A stretch of 64,000 nt of DNA, taken from NCBI RefSeq assembly GCF_033097525.1, contig NZ_CP109907.1, positions 62,001-126,000 of the forward strand, in the 5' to 3' direction. The stretch comes from Sphingobacterium sp. UGAL515B_05. GTDB lineage: Bacteria > Bacteroidota > Bacteroidia > Sphingobacteriales > Sphingobacteriaceae. A model generated the notes under the pieces. It worked only from the letters and a program-made list of their open reading frames with translations. It did not search any database and was not told where the DNA came from. Position 1 is the stretch's first letter; each line of letters opens with the position of its first letter. A program made the translations under genes and the position numbers. Positions 27,732 through 37,148 of the stretch are shown here, piece after piece.

Positions 27732-28520
27732 TTATTTTTTAACAATCCGTTGGCGAATCGCTTCATAGATCACTACTGCGGCCGATACAGATACATTTAA
27801 CGAACTTATTTCACCGTACATTGGTATCTTGGCCAGGTGGTCGGCAATGCGGATTAGGTCATTGGAAACACCAACGTCCTCCGCACCCATAATCACACAG
27901 GTTGGAGCTGTATAATCCACATCGTAAATGCTCGAGGTTGTTTTTTCTGTACTGGCAACTAACTGCACACCTGAATCAATTAAAAATTTACCAACTTTGG
28001 ACAAGCTATCATGGCGACAGACAGGGATTTTATAGAGTGCTCCAGCAGATGTTTTAATCGCATCAGGGTTGACCTCAGCCGACCCCTTTTTAGGGACAAT
28101 GATGGCATGTACTCCAGAACATTCCGCTGTACGTGCAATAGCACCCAAATTGCGCACATCTGTCACTCCATCCAACATCAGAAGTAAAGGAGTTTCACCT
28201 TTTTCATAAATCTGAGGGAGAAGTTCTTCTATATCATTATAGGTAATTGGAGAAATAACCGCAATTACACCTTGATGATTTTTACGTGTTATGCGGTTTA
28301 ATTTTTCAATTGGCACCTGTTGAGAAGCGATATTATGTTCCTTTAACAAGGCTTTCAATTCTAGAATCAAACTGCCGCTCAAACCGCGTTGTATAAATAA
28401 TGACTCGATCTCTTTACCACTATCGATTGCTTCGATGACAGCACGAATACCAAATACCATCTGATTCACTTCACGTCTTTCCCCGTGGTCGCGATCACGT
28501 CTCTGAAAATTTCCTTGCAT
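27732..28520 (-). CDS. rlmB: TrmH/RlmB-family 23S rRNA 2'-O-methyltransferase
   Basis: A 262-aa SPOUT methyltransferase. An N-terminal L30e-like substrate-binding domain (about 20-95; MVFGIRAVIEAIDSG) is followed by the knotted SPOUT domain. Conserved motifs are LDGVTDVRNLGAIARTAE (motif 1), IMGAEDVGVS (motif 2) and IPMYGEISSLNVSVSAAV (motif 3). The closest functional match is RlmB, which methylates G2251 of 23S rRNA; a tRNA-specific TrmH is less likely given the N-terminal domain. A -7-like TACATTTG lies at 28567-28560. Confidence 0.9.
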   Translation of the reverse strand: MQGNFQRRDRDHGERREVNQMVFGIRAVIEAIDSGKEIESLFIQRGLSGSLILELKALLKEHNIASQQVPIEKLNRITRKNHQGVIAVISPITYNDIEELLPQIYEKGETPLLLMLDGVTDVRNLGAIARTAECSGVHAIIVPKKGSAEVNPDAIKTSAGALYKIPVCRHDSLSKVGKFLIDSGVQLVASTEKTTSSIYDVDYTAPTCVIMGAEDVGVSNDLIRIADHLAKIPMYGEISSLNVSVSAAVVIYEAIRQRIVKK

Positions 28521-28559
28521 AATAAATACTAAATATTTCCCTCTTCATGGAAGAGTTTG

Positions 28560-28567
28560 CAAATGTA
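28560..28567 (-). promoter_or_regulatory. -7 element of rlmB
   Basis: TACATTTG on the minus strand, 39 bp before the ATG. No matching -33 TTTG was found, so this is a weak call. Confidence 0.4.
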
Positions 28568-28597
28568 CAAAAATAAAAAACAACTAGCGTGCTTGAA

Positions 28598-30442
28598 TTA
28601 GCTTAGTCCCAAGTTAAACTCCTTCCGCAAAGTATCTAAAAGCGGGTTTTTGTTGACCATCGCTTGATACTTCTCCTGGGAAGTATAGGGTTTGCGTGAA
28701 ATCGTATGTTCCATCATTACCCCCTGCAGATCCAGCGAAAAATTCTGGAGTTTCACACGTAAGTAGTTCAGCACATCAACCTTTGCGCTTTGCAATACAT
28801 CCATCTGAACACCATTTTCGACATCAATTTCAATCAATACCCCATTTAACCGCGGTTGCATAGCCGTCATCATGGTATACAAGTTAATCTTGTTTTCTGC
28901 TTTCAGCTGTTCAGCATAACTATTCCAAACAGCAATAAATTGACCGAATGAAACATCACGTTGTTCGCTCCCACGTATCAATTCTGGTTCATCCCCTTCT
29001 TTCGCGACCGCGTTGTTATCGTATATGGTATTTAAATCCGGTAAAGATGGAATAATTGCCGAAGCGGAAGCCCCCCACCCTCCTTTTTTCACTTTGGGAG
29101 GGACATTAGAAACATTATCTTTTTTTACTTCTTCCTTTGTCTCGGAAGCCTGATAATTTACGGGGTTAGCTTGCGAACGCGGTGTCACATGGTTTTCAAC
29201 GACAGGAGCATTCGCTGGAGAAGTCGCTTGCGGAGTAGTGACTACCGGGATTTGCTGCGCTTGTCCAACTACTGGCTCAGGAAGTTTTTTTTTTAGGCCC
29301 TCGGTTGCCGAAGGAATCTGCACGGATCCAAGCTGGCTCAATTTAATCGCACTCGCAATATGGCAGGTTTTGAGGAGTGAAAGTTCAACCTGTAAGCGCT
29401 GGTTTTTACTCGCCTTATAGTTGATTTCACACTGATTGGAAATATTCAATGCGGATAACAAAAATCCTGCAGAGGCTTTCTGAGACTGCTGTAGATACTT
29501 TTGACGAATACTATTGCTAACTTCCAATAATTTAAGCGTAGCTGGCTCTCTAGCAACCAGCAAATTTCTAAAATGAGCTGACAGACCGGCTATGAAATGA
29601 CTTCCATCAAACCCGTGATTTAAAATCTCATTGAAAATCAATAAAGTTTGTGCTGCATCCTCAGTTAAAATAGCATCTGTTAGCTTAAAATAATAATCGT
29701 AATCCAAGATATTCAAATTATCGATTACAGCTTGATAGGTGACATTTTTATTGGAAAAACTGACGATCTGATCGAACATCGACAAGGCATCCCGAAGGCC
29801 ACCATCGGCCTTTTGGGCAATGATATGCAATCCGTCCTGATCATAAGCAATACCTTCCCTGTCAGCGATACGGGCCAAATGACTAGCCATATCCTCCACT
29901 TTGATCCGGTTAAAATCAAAAATCTGACAGCGTGAAAGAATAGTAGGTAAAATCTTATGTTTTTCGGTAGTTGCTAAAATAAAAATTGCATAAGAAGGAG
30001 GTTCTTCCAATGTCTTCAAAAAGGCATTAAAAGCTGCTTGAGAAAGCATATGCACCTCATCTATGATATAGATTTTATATTTTCCAGCCTGAGGTGGTAT
30101 ACGTACTTGATCAATCAGGTTACGTATATCGTCTACGGAATTATTGGATGCCGCATCCAGCTCATGAATACTGAAAGAATTTCCATTTTGGAAAGACTTA
30201 CAGCTATCACATGTGCCACAAGGTTCGGTGCCTGCTAAGATATTTTCACAATTTATTGTTTTAGCTAAAATACGTGCACAGGTAGTTTTCCCCACACCGC
30301 GGGGACCACAAAACAAAAATGCCTGCGCCAACTGATTGTTGTGTATCGCATTCTTTAAGGTACCAGTAATGTGTTGCTGACCTACAACCGAATCAAAGGT
30401 AATCGGGCGGTATTTACGTGCAGAAACAATAAAATTATCCAT
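28598..30442 (-). CDS. dnaX: DNA polymerase III gamma/tau subunit
   Basis: A 614-aa AAA+ clamp-loader ATPase. Walker A is CGPRGVGKTT (45-54), the four-Cys zinc module uses C65, C75, C78 and C81, Walker B is IYIIDEVH (124-131), and sensor 1/SRC is at ATTEKH...LSRCQ (158-173). The clamp-loader domain III ends near 365, followed by a flexible Pro/Ala-rich linker and the tau C-terminal domain. A run of ten A on the coding strand (29294-29285, codons 383-386) sits exactly at the linker start. Both alternative frames stop at once, which predicts an extra gamma-like product of about 388-390 residues. Confidence 0.98.
   Translation of the reverse strand: MDNFIVSARKYRPITFDSVVGQQHITGTLKNAIHNNQLAQAFLFCGPRGVGKTTCARILAKTINCENILAGTEPCGTCDSCKSFQNGNSFSIHELDAASNNSVDDIRNLIDQVRIPPQAGKYKIYIIDEVHMLSQAAFNAFLKTLEEPPSYAIFILATTEKHKILPTILSRCQIFDFNRIKVEDMASHLARIADREGIAYDQDGLHIIAQKADGGLRDALSMFDQIVSFSNKNVTYQAVIDNLNILDYDYYFKLTDAILTEDAAQTLLIFNEILNHGFDGSHFIAGLSAHFRNLLVAREPATLKLLEVSNSIRQKYLQQSQKASAGFLLSALNISNQCEINYKASKNQRLQVELSLLKTCHIASAIKLSQLGSVQIPSATEGLKKKLPEPVVGQAQQIPVVTTPQATSPANAPVVENHVTPRSQANPVNYQASETKEEVKKDNVSNVPPKVKKGGWGASASAIIPSLPDLNTIYDNNAVAKEGDEPELIRGSEQRDVSFGQFIAVWNSYAEQLKAENKINLYTMMTAMQPRLNGVLIEIDVENGVQMDVLQSAKVDVLNYLRVKLQNFSLDLQGVMMEHTISRKPYTSQEKYQAMVNKNPLLDTLRKEFNLGLS
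29285..29296 (-). promoter_or_regulatory. candidate slippage site in dnaX (A10)
   Basis: The coding strand reads CTA AAA AAA AAA CTT. One extra A or a -1 shift gives ...KKKTS then TGA; one A fewer or a +1 shift gives ...KKNFLSQ then TAG. A GAGGG lies 4 nt upstream. Polymerase slippage or ribosomal frameshifting at A-runs in dnaX is established in Thermus and E. coli. Confidence 0.7.
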
Positions 30443-30593
30443 TGCACGAAGATACGGATTTTAAAAATGAAAAAGGAGAATCTAAAACCTAAAAATAGAT
30501 TGTAATTTTTTAATAATAATTCCTTCAATGCACAAAAAAAGCAAATTTTATCGTTAATTTTATATTACTACAATGTTATCAAATTGTTAAGAA

Positions 30594-31793
30594 TTGAAAT
30601 TAAGGGAAATATATCGAATGTTTTTAACCATACTCATTTGGTTAACCTGTGCTTCACAGCAACTCTGGGCGCAACATCATGATTTCGATTTTTATGATGG
30701 TAAGGTGTCTATTGATGTCCCCGTCTCCTTTAATATTCCATTCAAAGACAGCTTAACGATAGCTCATGTACAAAAATTCTATCAAATAGCTGATCAAACC
30801 GATTACATACAACTTGTAAACAGTTTGCTCGAATACAAAGATGAACATCATTTGAATGATTGGGTCTATTATCAGCTGATTCGCCGCACCGCACAACAGA
30901 TTGCCCCGAAAGCTGAAAATTATACACGCTATACTTTATATAAATGGTTTTTAATGTGTAAATCTGGTTATGATGCCCGCTTGGCCGTAGGTAATAATCA
31001 GATTGTATTTTTCATTCAGAACAAAGAAGATATCTCTGATATTCCCTTTTTTGAAATTGACGGAAAGAAATACACCTGTTTAAACTTCCATGACTATGGA
31101 AAGCTCTTTCAACGCGCAGACACCTATATTCCCGTTAAGATCAAAGTACCAGAAGCGATTGAAGATTTTAGTTATAAAATCACAAAATTACCTGATTTTG
31201 TACCAGCAAATTATAAAGAAAAGCAAATTGAGTTCAACTATGGACATAAAGCCTACCATTTTAATGTCAAGTTGAATGACGATATCAGTGATCTCTTTAA
31301 AAACTATCCTGGCGTAGATTTTGAAACTTATTTCAATATTCCACTTAGCAAAGAGACTTATCAATCACTGATTCCTGCGCTCAGAGAAAATTTAAAAGGA
31401 AAAAATCAGCAGGAAGGTGTCGATTATTTAATGCGATTTACACGATATGCATTCTTATACGAAAATGACGAAGAGAATTTCGGATCCGAAAAGCGCCTTT
31501 CTGCAGAACAAACGCTATTGAATAAATACAGTGACTGTGATGACCGTGTTGCCTTGTTTTTTTATCTGGTAAAGGAAATCTATAATCTACCCATGATTAC
31601 CTTGCTCTATCCCACTCATGTAACGATGGCCGTCCAATTTGAACATCCTATAGGCGATGCTATTTTGTACAATGGAAAATATTATTCTGTCTGTGAACCT
31701 ACACCACAAGCACAGAGTTTGGATATTGGTCAACTGTCAGAGCAACTTAAAAATCAATCTTATCAGATTGTTTATCACTATGAGCCGAGATAA
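30594..31793 (+). CDS. exported transglutaminase-like protein
   Basis: A frame of 399 aa from TTG at 30594; the ATG at 30618 (residue 9) gives a cleaner signal peptide (MFLTILIWLTCASQQLWAQ) and may be the true start. The C-terminal third has the Cys-His arrangement of transglutaminase-like cysteine proteins: C315 in YSDCDDR, preceded by a polar helix with an SAEQTLL stretch, and H342 in LYPTHVTMAV, then GKYYSVCEPTP (numbered from 30594). The N-terminal part is unrecognised and beta-rich. Such proteins in Bacteroidota are periplasmic and may act on peptides or murein. It is monocistronic. Confidence 0.75.
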   Translation: MKLREIYRMFLTILIWLTCASQQLWAQHHDFDFYDGKVSIDVPVSFNIPFKDSLTIAHVQKFYQIADQTDYIQLVNSLLEYKDEHHLNDWVYYQLIRRTAQQIAPKAENYTRYTLYKWFLMCKSGYDARLAVGNNQIVFFIQNKEDISDIPFFEIDGKKYTCLNFHDYGKLFQRADTYIPVKIKVPEAIEDFSYKITKLPDFVPANYKEKQIEFNYGHKAYHFNVKLNDDISDLFKNYPGVDFETYFNIPLSKETYQSLIPALRENLKGKNQQEGVDYLMRFTRYAFLYENDEENFGSEKRLSAEQTLLNKYSDCDDRVALFFYLVKEIYNLPMITLLYPTHVTMAVQFEHPIGDAILYNGKYYSVCEPTPQAQSLDIGQLSEQLKNQSYQIVYHYEPR

Positions 31794-31898
31794 TACCACA
31801 TCTTATCCCGAGATTTCATATTAGCTTCATATCGCAGAGTTTAGCTGAAAATTGTCATTCCGCAGAGTAATAAACAATCCTCTAAAAAGTATTTTTTT

Positions 31899-32336
31899 CT
31901 AAAGTTTGCTTATAAAATCAAGTACATCAGCATATTTACCATCGTTTCGGTGGGCTGCAAGTGTTACTGTGTTTTCTTTCTCTTTAGATATTACTTTAAT
32001 TACGTAATCTGTTCCGTCCGTACAACGTGCGCACTCCTCGATTTTTGCATTCATTAGGTTATAGGCTTCGACATATGACGATAACTTTCTAAACGTTTCT
32101 GCGCTCGTTTTATAGCTTTTATCTTTTACAGTCTGAGGACTACCAGTAGTTCCTACAGCATACTTTACTTCTGTCTTATCCTGATCGACACTGATATTTA
32201 CAAATTCACCCCCGCCAGAAATTCCCTTTATTTCTACCTTAAGTCCAGCAGCAGAACGATCCGTAGAATCATCCGATTTTTTACATCCAAAAAGGAGGAA
32301 AACACTCATTAAAACTAAATAGATTTCTTTTTTCAT
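31899..32336 (-). CDS. small lipoprotein of unknown function
   Basis: A 145-aa lipoprotein with lipobox LLFGC (C18). The mature part is beta-rich, contains a CARC pair (EECARCTDGTDY, about 103-114) and ends in an amphipathic helix. It lies about 100 bp downstream of the second beta-helix gene but beyond a terminator, so it probably has its own promoter. I recognise no family. The two close cysteines could form a disulfide or bind metal. Confidence 0.75.
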   Translation of the reverse strand: MKKEIYLVLMSVFLLFGCKKSDDSTDRSAAGLKVEIKGISGGGEFVNISVDQDKTEVKYAVGTTGSPQTVKDKSYKTSAETFRKLSSYVEAYNLMNAKIEECARCTDGTDYVIKVISKEKENTVTLAAHRNDGKYADVLDFISKL

Positions 32337-32391
32337 ATTTTAGAATTTATTTTATTTGACTATATAACGAATTATTTAATAAATATGCCAC

Positions 32392-32416
32392 AAAAAATCC
32401 CGCCAAGGCGGGATTT
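32392..32416 (-). terminator. terminator of beta-helix gene copy 2
   Basis: Perfect 10-bp arms AAATCCCGCC/GGCGGGATTT (32395-32404, 32407-32416), with a U6 run in the leftward transcript. Confidence 0.88.
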
Positions 32417-32438
32417 CCCTTTATTTACTAAACTATAA

Positions 32439-33893
32439 TTATTTTACTTGATTTGGAGTTGTATAAGGCAAAGACTGTGGATCAAAATGAGCCCAACCAG
32501 CTGTCCAATCCTCTGTTCCAAATGCACCTCGATAAGCTACTTTATCAAAGAAGCTACCTGAAACTTTAGCATTTGTAAAATTTGCTCCTGTTGCGGCGGC
32601 AGATCCAGTTAATAATGTAAAGTTCGGATTTGCAGGCGTACTGGAGAAGTCTTTTCCAAAATTGTAAGGAGCTGTAAACAAGTTATTCGCATACATTTTG
32701 CTCTCAAAGGTATTATTAGCTTTAATTAATGCCTCAACTTGACTTGCTATACTCGTTGTTGAAGTAGTCTTTATGCCCACTGGATTTCCGTAAAATAAAT
32801 TATTGGCAAATACAGCTTTTCCATCCACAACATTCTTAGAAGTTGATTCAGCTGTAGTAACTTTAGTATCATCAACATAAATTCCAATAGGGAATCCTGA
32901 AATCACTGAATTAACAACGCTAATTGAAGAATTACGACGAAGTTGGATACCATGTTGAAAATTAGCATTCGGTGAAAATCCATCTTTGGAAATCGGACCT
33001 ATGATAGATACATTTGAAAAAACAGCTGATGTCTTTGGTGTTTGATCAGTTCCACTACCGTTATTATCCGATTCAAAACCATTGGATTGAGAAACGTCTG
33101 CCGCTGCATTAGCACGTTGAGCAACTGCAAATTGAACGTTCCCTGAGTAACCAAAATCGGTATCAAAATCATCATCCCAAGTACCGATTGCCAACAAATG
33201 TTTTGCATTAACAGTACCGCCGAACCACTCAAAAGCATCATCTCCAGAACGATATACCTGAATATAATCCAATGTAGTTCCATTACCAACACCACCTAAA
33301 GTCAATCCGTTGATCTCATTATCTGGTGAGAAAGGAATTCCGCCAAATTCTATACGCACATATTTTAAAGTTCCAGAATTGTCAGCTGCATCAGTACCTC
33401 CATAGTAGATATAGTTCTTATCATCTTTGCCACTTGGAGCTGTCAAACCACCTTCAATTTTAACATCAGTTCCTTGGTTAACCGGCGCTTTACCAAGTAT
33501 AATAACACCACCCCAGTCTCCGTGAGAGCGAGCTCCTGCTGCCAAACCTGATGTAAATACAATTGGCTTCTCAACTGTTCCAACAGCATTTATTTTAGCT
33601 CCACGTGTAATTGTCAATGTTCCTTTCGTTGCTTTGTCACCTTTGATGATAGTACCAGGCTGAATCGTCAACGTAGCGCCATTAGATACATACACAAATC
33701 CCTTTAACACATAAATCTTATCGGAAGTCCAAGTGGTATTACTTGTTATTTCTCCCGAAATTTCTACCACATTTTCACTTCCTGGATTAGTCGGAGTTTC
33801 TGTTCCACCACCATTATCTGTAATTGTAGTTTCTTTACATGCTCCTGCAAGTAACAATGCAGATAAGGATAAGAATAAAAATCTTTTTTTCAT
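32439..33893 (-). CDS. right-handed beta-helix-type lipoprotein, TonB receptor partner (copy 2)
   Basis: A 484-aa lipoprotein with lipobox LLAGAC (C19). It shares with the copy at 16635-17990 the strands VYVSNGATLTIQPGTII, GDWGGVIILGKAP, SGTLKYVRIEFGG, NEINGLTLGGVG and the acidic DDDFDTDFGY. The predicted fold is a parallel beta-helix exposed to periplasm or cell surface. It follows its TonB receptor by 81 bp and ends at a strong terminator, so receptor and partner form a two-gene operon. The ligand is unknown. Confidence 0.85.
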   Translation of the reverse strand: MKKRFLFLSLSALLLAGACKETTITDNGGGTETPTNPGSENVVEISGEITSNTTWTSDKIYVLKGFVYVSNGATLTIQPGTIIKGDKATKGTLTITRGAKINAVGTVEKPIVFTSGLAAGARSHGDWGGVIILGKAPVNQGTDVKIEGGLTAPSGKDDKNYIYYGGTDAADNSGTLKYVRIEFGGIPFSPDNEINGLTLGGVGNGTTLDYIQVYRSGDDAFEWFGGTVNAKHLLAIGTWDDDFDTDFGYSGNVQFAVAQRANAAADVSQSNGFESDNNGSGTDQTPKTSAVFSNVSIIGPISKDGFSPNANFQHGIQLRRNSSISVVNSVISGFPIGIYVDDTKVTTAESTSKNVVDGKAVFANNLFYGNPVGIKTTSTTSIASQVEALIKANNTFESKMYANNLFTAPYNFGKDFSSTPANPNFTLLTGSAAATGANFTNAKVSGSFFDKVAYRGAFGTEDWTAGWAHFDPQSLPYTTPNQVK

Positions 33894-33974
33894 TTTTTAA
33901 GTTTTATATACTGTACAAATAAATTCAATTACTTTAACCTTGAAATTAAATTCCTGTTAATTTTATATTATAAT

Positions 33975-36776
33975 CTAAAACGTATAATTCAGTGACAATG
34001 AATAGTTTGAACCCGGTTTATATTTAAAACTAGTTTCATTAGGTATATTTAACTGCTTATTATCATAGTAAACATTGATTGCATTATTTAGAATATCTCC
34101 TGCATTGAGTTTAACCTCTCCTTTGCCCTTCAAGACCTTATAACCAACTTGAAAATCCAATACATTCCGAGGTGCTTCCCAAGTACTTGCAAAACGAATA
34201 CCACTGGCTTGAGTAATGCGCTTACCTATTCTATTATAAAGAATGTTGACGCTTAACTTATTATCGAGTGCTGAATGTTGTAATCCCGCATTTATCACAT
34301 AAGGAGATTGTCCTACCATCGGTCTCGATTTATCAATATAATCCAAATCAGTAGGATTTTTCACTTTAGAATGTACCAAAGAAACATTCAAATAAGCGAT
34401 TGTATTTTTAAAGAATTCCTGTTCGTTAATAAAGCTTAAATTTTTACGCGCTTCCACCTCAATGCCATATAGGTCTGCCTTAGGTGTATTGAAATAACTA
34501 ATATCTGGTGTTGAATTCACATCGTAACGAAACGGTTCAATCGCATCAGTAAAACCTTTATAAAAAGCAGATACGGATAGAATTTCACCAGCAGAAGGAT
34601 AATATTCGAAACGTAAATCTGCATTATTAATGGAGCTTCGCTTTAATTTCTCATTCCCAATAATCATTCCCATATTCTCAAAATCATAGAACGAAAATGG
34701 AGCCAACTCCCTAAATTCAGGTCGAGCCAACGTACGATAATATGACGCTCTGATATTGGTTTTAGGAGTCAAACTATAAGTCATATTAACTGACGGCAAG
34801 AAATCCAGCTTAGTGTCATCAACGCTTTCCTCAATTTTTCCTGACAATATCCGCAAAGCATCTACCTTTACATTGTAATTTTCAACTCTTAAACCGTATA
34901 CAATCCTAAACTTGTCCGCAAATTTTTGGTCCATCATTAAATAACCGAAGCTCGATAACGATTTCGCATTATAGATATCACCGTCCCCTTTCACCTCACC
35001 AAATTTATAAACGTTCTGATCAATCAGCGTTGGTGAAAAAATCTGATCGGGAGTCAATTGAAGGATACGTGTTTGTTCATCACCAGATATAGCTAAAGTA
35101 TTTAACTCAAACCCTACAAACCTTGCGTCAAAATTACGTTTCCTAAATTGCGATCCTAGGCCGGCTTTTAAAGTACTTGGTGCACTCAAGAAATTTAAAG
35201 GTGTAGAATAACTAGCTTCACCTGAAAAAATATTCTCATTCAGATCCGCAAATAGTCTTGAATTTGCTTTACCAACAGTAGTTAAATTTGCAAGATATGG
35301 AACAGAAGGATCATTCGCATAATCTTCATGTTTTTGATAATTTATTTTGGTTTGATTCGGTTGATTATTCCCTATATTACTCCAAGACGCCGTCCATTTA
35401 ATCTTATCATTTTTATCACTCAATACATGCTCACCATCTAGAGTAGATTTAAACAGAGATTTTTGCATCAAGTCAAATGCATAAAACTTATTAATAGAAG
35501 ATGAACTTCCATCTGTTCCAAATCGTTCAGTATACGTGTTATCATAAGTTCGATTGTACAAGTTTTTCCAAGTTATTTTATTCTTTCCAAATGTATAACC
35601 AAAATTCGCTAAAGCACCTAAATTAGTAGAGAACTTATATTGTTGGTCCCGATAATCATAGGTAAACCAATTACGTTCAATATTCGGAAGAATGTTCTGC
35701 GAATTCCGATAGTTCACAGAGAATAAGGCACCAAAACGACTATTATCTTCATATTGCTTTACGCGTCCCAAAGAAAACTGGTATGTTTGAGAAGGCAAAG
35801 CACTTTTTGTTTGAATACCAAAATCATTTGGAAGAGATTTTAGAGCTAGCCTTTGCCATTTTTGAGATAACTGTCCATCAACATCCGCTCGAGATGGAAA
35901 ATTTTTAGCCAATTGACTTGATCCATCATCAAAACCTAAGTAATTCTGAACGTTCTTTTTAGTTTGCAAAAAATCTTTAAATGTCGACGCAGAATTATAA
36001 CCATAGCCCAAGCCGAAAGAGACAAAATTTCGATCTGGAATATCTTTTGTAGAAATTTGAACTGCGCCCCCAGCAAAGTCTGCAGGAAGATCAGGTGTTG
36101 CAGTCTTCGAAATTGTAATTTTATCAATTAGGGCAGCTGGGATAATATCAAATGAAAAAGCGCGACGATTGGCTTCTGTACTTGGTAGTACCGAGCCGTC
36201 CATCATAGCAACATTATAGCGGTCACTTAAACCGCGAACGATGACAAACTTATTATCTTGAATTGTCGTACCACTGACACGACGTAGTGCTTCGGATGTA
36301 TTTTTATCTGGCGATCTTCTAATCTGCTCACTTGAAATACCATCAGAAATCAATGCACTATTTTTTTGTTGCGAATATAATGCACCAATAGATTCTTTCT
36401 TAAAAGATCCCGTAACCACAACTTGATCTAACACCTGTCCTTCTGAATTATCAAGAACGATATCTAAATTGGTCAAATCATTCGCTTTAATCTCAACCTC
36501 GGTAACTTGCTTTGTCGAGTAACCAATATAAATATATTCTACAGTATATTTACCTGCCGGTAAAGCTGGAATACTGTACTTTCCGGATACATCAGAGCTT
36601 CCACCTCTTGATGTTCCTAAAATACGAACAGTTACTCCGGTGATTGTTTCACCAGTTTTACTGTTGGTAATAGTCCCCATTAACTTCCCACTACTCTGCG
36701 CATAAACTGTTGTAGATGCAGCTACTACAAGCGTCATGGCAGCAGCGATTCCTTTAAGTTGTAATTGTGGTTTCAA
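33975..36776 (-). CDS. TonB-dependent receptor (copy 2, no STN domain)
   Basis: An outer-membrane transporter of about 930-940 aa. The frame opens with TTG at 36800, but a TAGCTTTG promoter element overlaps that codon (36805-36798). A TTG at 36776 (MKPQLQLKG in frame) or the ATG at 36737 (near ALAAMTLVV) is likelier; the start is unresolved. A signal peptide ends near VYAQ. Then come a carboxypeptidase-regulatory-like domain, a plug with VSGTTIQDNKFVIVRGLSDRYN, and a barrel ending in SLSLNYTF. It is close to the receptor at 18359-21754 but has no STN domain and no sigma/FecR neighbours. It is divergent from the His-rich ABC operon. Confidence 0.93.
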   Translation of the reverse strand: MKPQLQLKGIAAAMTLVVAASTTVYAQSSGKLMGTITNSKTGETITGVTVRILGTSRGGSSDVSGKYSIPALPAGKYTVEYIYIGYSTKQVTEVEIKANDLTNLDIVLDNSEGQVLDQVVVTGSFKKESIGALYSQQKNSALISDGISSEQIRRSPDKNTSEALRRVSGTTIQDNKFVIVRGLSDRYNVAMMDGSVLPSTEANRRAFSFDIIPAALIDKITISKTATPDLPADFAGGAVQISTKDIPDRNFVSFGLGYGYNSASTFKDFLQTKKNVQNYLGFDDGSSQLAKNFPSRADVDGQLSQKWQRLALKSLPNDFGIQTKSALPSQTYQFSLGRVKQYEDNSRFGALFSVNYRNSQNILPNIERNWFTYDYRDQQYKFSTNLGALANFGYTFGKNKITWKNLYNRTYDNTYTERFGTDGSSSSINKFYAFDLMQKSLFKSTLDGEHVLSDKNDKIKWTASWSNIGNNQPNQTKINYQKHEDYANDPSVPYLANLTTVGKANSRLFADLNENIFSGEASYSTPLNFLSAPSTLKAGLGSQFRKRNFDARFVGFELNTLAISGDEQTRILQLTPDQIFSPTLIDQNVYKFGEVKGDGDIYNAKSLSSFGYLMMDQKFADKFRIVYGLRVENYNVKVDALRILSGKIEESVDDTKLDFLPSVNMTYSLTPKTNIRASYYRTLARPEFRELAPFSFYDFENMGMIIGNEKLKRSSINNADLRFEYYPSAGEILSVSAFYKGFTDAIEPFRYDVNSTPDISYFNTPKADLYGIEVEARKNLSFINEQEFFKNTIAYLNVSLVHSKVKNPTDLDYIDKSRPMVGQSPYVINAGLQHSALDNKLSVNILYNRIGKRITQASGIRFASTWEAPRNVLDFQVGYKVLKGKGEVKLNAGDILNNAINVYYDNKQLNIPNETSFKYKPGSNYSLSLNYTF

Positions 36777-37030
36777 TTTATTTGTTTTTTGTTTCTGCAA
36801 AGCTATTAGCAGAATATTAGATTAACATTAACAACAAATTACCATTACATCAATCAGTTGTTAATTTAATGTTACCCACCGCCTGTTTTTTGCGATTTTC
36901 AGTAAAAAAGAACATTTATCACCAGTTAGCGCAGTTTTTGAGCGACCTCATTAGTGACTATATTAATGAAGTGTAAGAAAATTATTAAGCATGTAATTTA
37001 TTAACACAATTAGGCTACATTTATACTATA

Positions 37031-37088
37031 TACCTCAATATGTGTCTTTACGTCGTACATATTGAGATGGTATATACATATTGAGGTA
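37031..37088. repeat. three copies of a CTCAATATGT operator-like motif
   Basis: TACCTCAATATGT at 37031-37043 has its perfect inverse at 37076-37088, and a third partial copy (inverse, ACATATTGAGA) lies at 37057-37067. The first can pair with either of the others. Position between two divergent envelope operons suggests regulator binding. Confidence 0.6.
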
Positions 37089-37148
37089 GAACAGTAGGAA
37101 ATACAAGAGACGAAAGGCCTTTCATTGATAATTCCTAACTCTCCCCAG

